DNA from: a virus
Virus record (IMG/VR): IMGVR_UViG_3300031766_002224
Coordinates: 1-57,147 of that record
Reading direction: 5' to 3' (one strand)
DNA length: 57,147 bases
A model generated the notes under the pieces. It was given only the letters and a program-made list of their open reading frames with translations. It was not told the DNA's origin and did not search any database. Below, one piece after another: positions 53,257 to 57,147 of this stretch (position 1 is its first letter; each line of letters opens with the position of its first letter). Made by a program: the position numbers and the translations under genes.

Positions 53257-54157
53257 CTATCAAGTTGTATACTTTTATCATCTGTTTTATACCATCATCT
53301 AGGTTATACTTGCATGCAAATCCCGTATTGTATAATTTTTGGCTGCTGACTGTATAATCTCTCTTGTCTGGATCAGTTGTAAATTCTGCTTTTATTATCT
53401 CTAGTGGTGTATGTTTTTTTATGGTCTTTGCCAACTGTAGCTTATTCATATTAACTTCGTCATTTCCTAAGTTGAACGTTTCATTTCTATAAGTAGACCA
53501 ATCATCTATCGACCGAGTGAAGACCCTACAGACATCCCAAATATGCACGTAATTTCTCATAAACTCACACTCGTATAACACTATAACCCGGTCTCTAATA
53601 GCTCTCAGTACAAAGTTGTTTACCAACAGGTCCGTACGAACACGAGTTGATGGACCAAACACTGTCGCTAGTCTGAATGTAGTACAATTCTCTGTCTCCC
53701 TAAACCTAGTTTCTGCGTCTACTTTAGTTTTCCCATACAAGGATATTGGATTTAGCGGGTCTAATTCTGTTATTATTTTCCCTTTTTCTCCGTTGCCGTA
53801 TCCAGAGTTTGTACAAGGGTATATGACCATTTGATCTTTCGATTTGTTCTTACAGATCCAGTCATTTGACATATAATTTACATCTATAGCCTCCTGCGGT
53901 CTTTGGTCACACAACGGGAAACCTACAAGGGCTGCCAGGGGCACAACAACATCACAAAACTTTAAGTATTTCTCTAGGACTTTTTCATCCCTGACATCTG
54001 CCTTTTCAAAATTAAAGTTCGGGTGACTGATGTATCTAAGGAGCGATTTGTTGTCGTATAAAAGACTGTCCACTACATATATTTCATGGTCCCTAATTAG
54101 GAAGTCAATTAATTCACTTCCGATATAGCCCGCGCCGCCGGTAATTAATATTTTCAT
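53231..54157 (-). CDS. NAD-dependent epimerase/dehydratase (extended SDR)
   Basis: A 308-residue SDR. I start it at ATG 54157, which overlaps the upstream stop (TAATG) and begins M-K-I-L-I-T-G-G-A-G-Y-I-G-S; the 21 residues upstream in the longer frame are outside the fold. Catalytic Tyr141 and Lys145 are in L-Y-G-K-T-K. P-L-A-A-L-V-G-F-P-L-C-D (residues 73-84) and C-T-N-S-G-Y-G-N resemble epimerases of the GalE/WcaG group and HldD only loosely. It probably changes the stereochemistry of an activated sugar; substrate is not readable from the sequence. It is in the middle of the operon between the Mpo1-like and nucleotidyltransferase genes. Confidence 0.88.
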   Translation of the reverse strand: MKILITGGAGYIGSELIDFLIRDHEIYVVDSLLYDNKSLLRYISHPNFNFEKADVRDEKVLEKYLKFCDVVVPLAALVGFPLCDQRPQEAIDVNYMSNDWICKNKSKDQMVIYPCTNSGYGNGEKGKIITELDPLNPISLYGKTKVDAETRFRETENCTTFRLATVFGPSTRVRTDLLVNNFVLRAIRDRVIVLYECEFMRNYVHIWDVCRVFTRSIDDWSTYRNETFNLGNDEVNMNKLQLAKTIKKHTPLEIIKAEFTTDPDKRDYTVSSQKLYNTGFACKYNLDDGIKQMIKVYNLIDEPWNANY

Positions 54158-54447
54158 TATATTTTCACTCTCCCAATTATTATATCTTTTAACATTATCC
54201 AGTCGCAAGCCTTTGCCCATAAAGGTTTCGTAAATGCCGCGGGCTTGTTCTTCTCGAAGAAGAAATGTCCGGACCAGGCAAACGGATAAATGACAAAAGG
54301 AATTAAGGGTATCAAGACCCAGCTAGATGTCTGCAGAATATAAACCATTGTTGCGATGGTAGCTAACTGTCCCAGTACATGCAACCTACGGTTCCATTCA
54401 TTCTGGTGCAGCAATAAATAATGTTTGTAGTATTCTTCAAATTTCAT
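54157..54447 (-). CDS. Mpo1-like (DUF962) membrane protein
   Basis: A 96-residue membrane protein of the Mpo1/DUF962 family. Conserved features are the N-terminal Y-Y-K-H-Y with H14-Q-N-E-W-N-R-R-L-H23, two hydrophobic segments (about residues 25-38 and 43-57), and A-W-S-G-H61-F-F-F-E-K-N-K-P-A with the trailing K-P-L-W-A and C-D-W-I-M-L. In yeast Mpo1 is an iron-dependent dioxygenase acting in alpha-oxidation of 2-hydroxy fatty acids, and the conserved His residues bind the metal. Finding it inside a phage sugar operon, overlapping its neighbours, is unexpected; it may alter a host lipid, such as one that carries the sugar. Confidence 0.88.
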   Translation of the reverse strand: MKFEEYYKHYLLLHQNEWNRRLHVLGQLATIATMVYILQTSSWVLIPLIPFVIYPFAWSGHFFFEKNKPAAFTKPLWAKACDWIMLKDIIIGRVKI

Positions 54448-55183
54448 TTATAGTGTTTACTCCTTTTAATTGAACTACTTGAGTAGCACAGGTGTTTGCA
54501 TAGATAATAGACTTATCAATATCTTTTGTTTTTAAATAGTTGACGCACAGGCCGGCCATGAAAGTATCTCCGGCGCCACAAAGATCTTTAATTTCCACTT
54601 TATCCACTGAGTACATCTTTTCTCCAAGGCGACTCCCAGAGGAACCCAAGGTGACAATTACCTTATTTTTGGCCCATGAAGATTTTTGTATAAATTTTTG
54701 AGATGCGGCGTATTCGTTCTTGTTTATCTTGATATAAGTGCACTCTTTGCAATATTCTCCAATGGTTTTTTTCGTGTCGATAAAGACAAGGTCGTGGTTT
54801 TCGCAAATGAACCTTATATCGTCCTCCGTCAGAAAACCCTTGTTGTAATCTGAGATTATTATCAAGTCAAACTCGCAGATAAACTCTTTTGTTAAATCTG
54901 AAACCCTCTCGACGCTTCCTTCACCCGAGTCGACCCTAAGAAACATATGATTCGTTTCTTCGTGTACATACCTTTTTTTCTCAATGTTTATGCTGTTTGT
55001 TTTGAGTATAGCAGGTATACCCATAGATACTATATTTTGGTAAACGTTTCCTGCCATGCCCAAATTTCTTTTTTCATAGTTCGGTATGAAAACTGGCACT
55101 GGGGCATCTGGAGCGAGACGTTCACACCGGCCGTAAACGTGAACGTCGCGACAGCCGTCGCCTATGACGAGTATTTTACTCAC
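54437..55183 (-). CDS. PfkB-family sugar kinase, HldE N-terminal-like
   Basis: A 248-residue ribokinase-fold kinase. It has the N-terminal G-D-G-x-x-D and A-P-D-A-P-V-P-V-F (residues 24-32) typical of HldE/RfaE heptose-7-phosphate kinase, N-L-G-M-A-G-N-V near 40, D-Y-N-K-G near 112, and the C-terminal anion hole and catalytic base G203-A-G-D206-T-F. It is shorter than the usual 310-320 residues, mainly through reduced lid and central regions. HldE kinases phosphorylate heptose 7-phosphate at C1. With the nucleotidyltransferase downstream this points to an ADP- or other NDP-sugar. It overlaps both neighbours by 8 to 11 bases. Confidence 0.9.
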   Translation of the reverse strand: MSKILVIGDGCRDVHVYGRCERLAPDAPVPVFIPNYEKRNLGMAGNVYQNIVSMGIPAILKTNSINIEKKRYVHEETNHMFLRVDSGEGSVERVSDLTKEFICEFDLIIISDYNKGFLTEDDIRFICENHDLVFIDTKKTIGEYCKECTYIKINKNEYAASQKFIQKSSWAKNKVIVTLGSSGSRLGEKMYSVDKVEIKDLCGAGDTFMAGLCVNYLKTKDIDKSIIYANTCATQVVQLKGVNTINEI

Positions 55184-55586
55184 CCCAGCTAATGTCCCAA
55201 TCTTTAAATTCCGCGGCTAAACAGTCGATCTTATAATCCTTGCGGCCGCCGGCTTGTTCTTGAATCTTATTCTTGGCGGTGTTTCTAATTCCGTTCAAGC
55301 CATGAGTTAGTTCAAGATTGTTTCCGTCTCTTATGCCTTTTCGATAGTTTGATTCATTGTGCCATATGTGCAGATTCATCTGAGACAAAACAACTATTGC
55401 CCTGACCGTGTCTGCATCCAAAGACACCTCCTTGCCTTTCAAGATTACATCGATATCGTGCAATATTGCAGAGATTTCCTTTGCGTACTCTTGCTTGTGT
55501 TCTACTATGAATACTTCCTTTAATTGAACTATTGATAGTCTATCTATCAGCTCTGACAATGTTGGTAGGTATTTTCTTTTACTCAT
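55176..55586 (-). CDS. Unknown helical protein in sugar operon
   Basis: A 136-residue mostly helical protein. Visible conserved-looking elements are P-T-L-S-E-L-I-D-R-L-S-I, H-I-W-H-N-E-S-N-Y-R near residue 75, T-H-G-L-N-G-I-R-N-T-A-K-N-K-I near 95, and D-Y-K-I-D-C-L-A-A-E-F-K-D-W. The H-x-W-H-N-E-S and N-x-I-R-N motifs recall DUF4254-type proteins that accompany glycan genes, but I am not sure of that link. It overlaps the DegT-fold gene and the kinase gene by 8 bases each, so it is part of the operon. No reaction can be assigned. Confidence 0.75.
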   Translation of the reverse strand: MSKRKYLPTLSELIDRLSIVQLKEVFIVEHKQEYAKEISAILHDIDVILKGKEVSLDADTVRAIVVLSQMNLHIWHNESNYRKGIRDGNNLELTHGLNGIRNTAKNKIQEQAGGRKDYKIDCLAAEFKDWDISWGE

Positions 55587-56727
55587 TGTTGTTTTCCTTG
55601 CATTTTTCTAAAGCTTCTTTTATTGCTTTACATATTCTTTCCATGTTCTCTCCTGTTAAATATTGATGGCATCCAATATGGATTCCGTTATCTCCAACCC
55701 ATTCTGCTTCAGGGAATTGTCCTAACTTGTGGCCCATGTCTCCAAAGGCTATCTGTTGCGTCGGAATGCATCCAAAATTTCTCTTGTGGTGTATCCTGTA
55801 TTTGTCAAAAGTGTCCTTGACAATTTCAATGTCGCCCTCTTTCTTACAAGTGACGCTAAAGCCGTGTGGGCAATTTATATTACCCTCATCTTCCTCTGAA
55901 AACCAGGCAATATCTTCGAAGCCGTTAGCTGCTTTCCTCATCTCTTTCATGAACGCATGTCTTGTCCAAAATGTATCCCAGAAGACACCTATGGCTTCAA
56001 GACCGATGGATGCCTCAAGGTCGTTCATTTTAGAATTCAAGCCAGACCTCTTGTGTTCGAAATAGACAGAATTATATGGACGGCCGTGGGATCTCGTTGA
56101 GAATAGAAGCTTTCCAATATCTGGGTCGTTGGACGATATCATTCCCCCTTCACCGGAACAAACTAGGTGCGCGACGTAAAAACTGTATATGGACATATCT
56201 CCCCAGTGACCGACAAGTTTATCCTTGAATTTTGCACCATGTGCCTCGCATGCGTCTTCTATAACAATCAGATTGTGCCTCTCGGCAATCTCGCAGATAA
56301 CATCCATCTCCGCCATTCTTCCCATTGTGTGAACCACTTGGATCGCCACGGTGTTTTCATTAATCGCCTCTTCAATCTTAGACTCATCAATGTTGAGAGT
56401 TTCGCGTTTTACATCGACAAATTTAGGCACCAGGCCTGAGGCTCTGACGGCATTTGCGGTTGCGATGAATGACAACGCGGGAACTATAACTTCGCTTACC
56501 CCTCTCTTCGCACCCTTTAGATCATACAAGGCAAAGCAAGAGTTTATGCATCCGTCGGTACCGGAACTGACTGCGGTGCTGTTATCGTAATCAAACAGTT
56601 GATTCCACTTGTCCTCAAGCTCCCTTACCTTTGGTCCGCCCGAAGCCCAGTTCGTGTCGCATACATGCATCAGGTTTTTTCTAGCTACCTCTCCAATTCT
56701 TAGTTCTCCAAATTCTATCTTTTCCAT
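55579..56727 (-). CDS. DegT/DnrJ-fold PLP enzyme with Lys-to-His change, ColD/E1-like
   Basis: A 382-residue fold-type I PLP protein. The PLP-pyridine aspartate is Asp158 (V-I-E-D-A-C) and the family motif is Y-S-F-Y-V-A-H187 followed by S-G-E-G-G-M-I. Normal aminotransferases have Lys where His187 stands. The same substitution defines the sugar 3-dehydratases ColD (GDP-colitose pathway) and E1/RfbH (CDP-3,6-dideoxyhexose pathway), which keep PLP or PMP but remove the C3 hydroxyl rather than aminating. The ATG overlaps the upstream stop (TAATG). With an RmlB-like dehydratase in the same operon, a 3-deoxy sugar is a reasonable product. RfbH-type iron-sulfur cysteines were not seen, so ColD is the closer analogue. 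Confidence 0.88.
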   Translation of the reverse strand: MEKIEFGELRIGEVARKNLMHVCDTNWASGGPKVRELEDKWNQLFDYDNSTAVSSGTDGCINSCFALYDLKGAKRGVSEVIVPALSFIATANAVRASGLVPKFVDVKRETLNIDESKIEEAINENTVAIQVVHTMGRMAEMDVICEIAERHNLIVIEDACEAHGAKFKDKLVGHWGDMSIYSFYVAHLVCSGEGGMISSNDPDIGKLLFSTRSHGRPYNSVYFEHKRSGLNSKMNDLEASIGLEAIGVFWDTFWTRHAFMKEMRKAANGFEDIAWFSEEDEGNINCPHGFSVTCKKEGDIEIVKDTFDKYRIHHKRNFGCIPTQQIAFGDMGHKLGQFPEAEWVGDNGIHIGCHQYLTGENMERICKAIKEALEKCKENNNE

Positions 56728-57147
56728 TAATATAAATCTCCATGTTCGATTATCAGTGTTGATCTTTCACTGCTCAGTGCTTTTTCGTATGCTGGCAGAA
56801 TTTGTTCAGGATATAAAAGCTCAACAATATCTATGTTTGTGCAGGAACTCCTGAAGGCCTCTGTAAAATTAGCTTTATGTTGGTGTCCCGGGTCTAGGGG
56901 ATACTGAGACCCTACCACTGCCTTCATTATGATTTTTGGCTTGCTCTGGCCCATAGACATTGCTTCCCACTTGTCTAAATGATTCACAATCTGATTCATT
57001 GCTAAGATGATAAAATTCATTCTAGGGTATAAGGAAACTGGTATGTAACCATCTATAGCTAAACCTAGAGCTATTCCGGCTTGGAACTCTTCTGCTACTG
57101 GTAATTCTAGCAACTTTGTTTTGTCAAAGTTTTTGACCTGATGAGTC
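56727..57147 (-). CDS. Partial TPP-enzyme subunit, pyrimidine-binding domain (E1-beta/transketolase-like)
   Basis: The frame runs off the right edge of the window, so the N-terminus is missing; about 139 codons are visible. The protein resembles the pyrimidine-binding domain of pyruvate dehydrogenase E1-beta and transketolase: L-P-V-A-E-E-F-Q-A-G-I-A-L-G-L-A with the catalytic Glu, Y-I-P-V-S-L-Y-P-R-M-N-F, and P-G-H-Q-H-K-A-N-F-T-E-A-F, then an ending like I-I-E-H-G-D-L-Y. It stops there, where a full E1-beta has another 120 or so residues of transketolase C-domain, so this subunit appears to have only the Pyr domain. A partner with the PP domain may lie just upstream outside the window. Products of this type can transfer two-carbon units. 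Confidence 0.85.
   Translation of the reverse strand, partial: THQVKNFDKTKLLELPVAEEFQAGIALGLAIDGYIPVSLYPRMNFIILAMNQIVNHLDKWEAMSMGQSKPKIIMKAVVGSQYPLDPGHQHKANFTEAFRSSCTNIDIVELLYPEQILPAYEKALSSERSTLIIEHGDLY

Noticed and set aside
1-57147. Alternative genetic code (stop-codon reassignment) as in some large phages
   Set aside because: TAA, TAG and TGA each end well-defined genes (for example TAG at 11811 and 17774, TGA at 52199), with no in-frame use inside conserved proteins.
1-57147. tRNA genes, CRISPR arrays, integrase or transposon ends
   Set aside because: No spacer is long enough for more than a small RNA, and I saw no cloverleaf, direct-repeat array or transposase motif. A tRNA scan would be the decisive check.

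Overview
This 57 kb window is a fragment of a large tailed phage of the T4-like (contractile-tail) type, most probably marine. Every gene that can be supported lies on the minus strand, so transcription runs from the right edge (57147) to the left edge (1). T4-type hallmarks are recognisable directly: portal (gp20), terminase large subunit (gp17), prohead protease (gp21), baseplate wedge proteins (gp6 and gp25), the late sigma factor (gp55) and a gp47/gp46-type recombination nuclease. TAA, TAG and TGA all end genes, so the standard bacterial code applies. I saw no tRNA, integrase, insertion sequence or CRISPR array. The host cannot be named from the sequence.

Layout in the direction of transcription. 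(1) 57147-51250: ten overlapping or abutting genes for activated-sugar or surface chemistry: a TPP-enzyme fragment cut by the window edge, a DegT-fold enzyme with His in place of the PLP lysine, an unknown protein, a PfkB/HldE-type sugar kinase, an Mpo1-like membrane protein, an NAD-dependent epimerase, a nucleotidyltransferase, a small HAD phosphatase, a cupin and an RmlB-like dehydratase. (2) 51231-49464: small regulators and unknowns around the late sigma factor, including an FmdB-type zinc ribbon. (3) 49483-14306: tail, baseplate and fibre genes, including two giant ORFs (3064 and 3407 codons) on either side of gp25, gp6 and a DNRLRE-like protein. (4) 14305-8614: a replication and recombination island (J-domain protein, RuvC-like resolvase, primase, two small proteins, and a single-chain Mre11-Rad50 fusion behind a consensus sigma-70 promoter). 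(5) 8604-7601: a candidate lysis cassette (holin-like, i-spanin-like, and a secreted protein with a C-terminal membrane anchor). (6) 7604-1: DNA packaging and head genes (terminase, portal, protease), then a phage copy of ribosomal protein bS21 and the start of another gene.

How the parts fit: a host-type promoter can drive the recombination nuclease early, while the gp55-like factor is expected to drive the head, tail and lysis genes late. Three tail/head spacers share an ACTATTTA element, and two of them share a longer composite motif, which is a candidate late-promoter signal. bS21 and the J-domain protein suggest the phage adjusts host translation and chaperone function. The sugar operon may build a 3-deoxy or branched sugar nucleotide, but no glycosyltransferase is visible in the window.

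The points I find most unusual are the ColD-like His substitution next to a pyrimidine-domain-only TPP subunit, the shared spacer motif, the N-terminal K-S-E-L-x-N-I-I-K-E motif shared by otherwise unlike small proteins, the two giant tail ORFs, and the fused Mre11-Rad50 with a CX6C instead of a CXXC hook.
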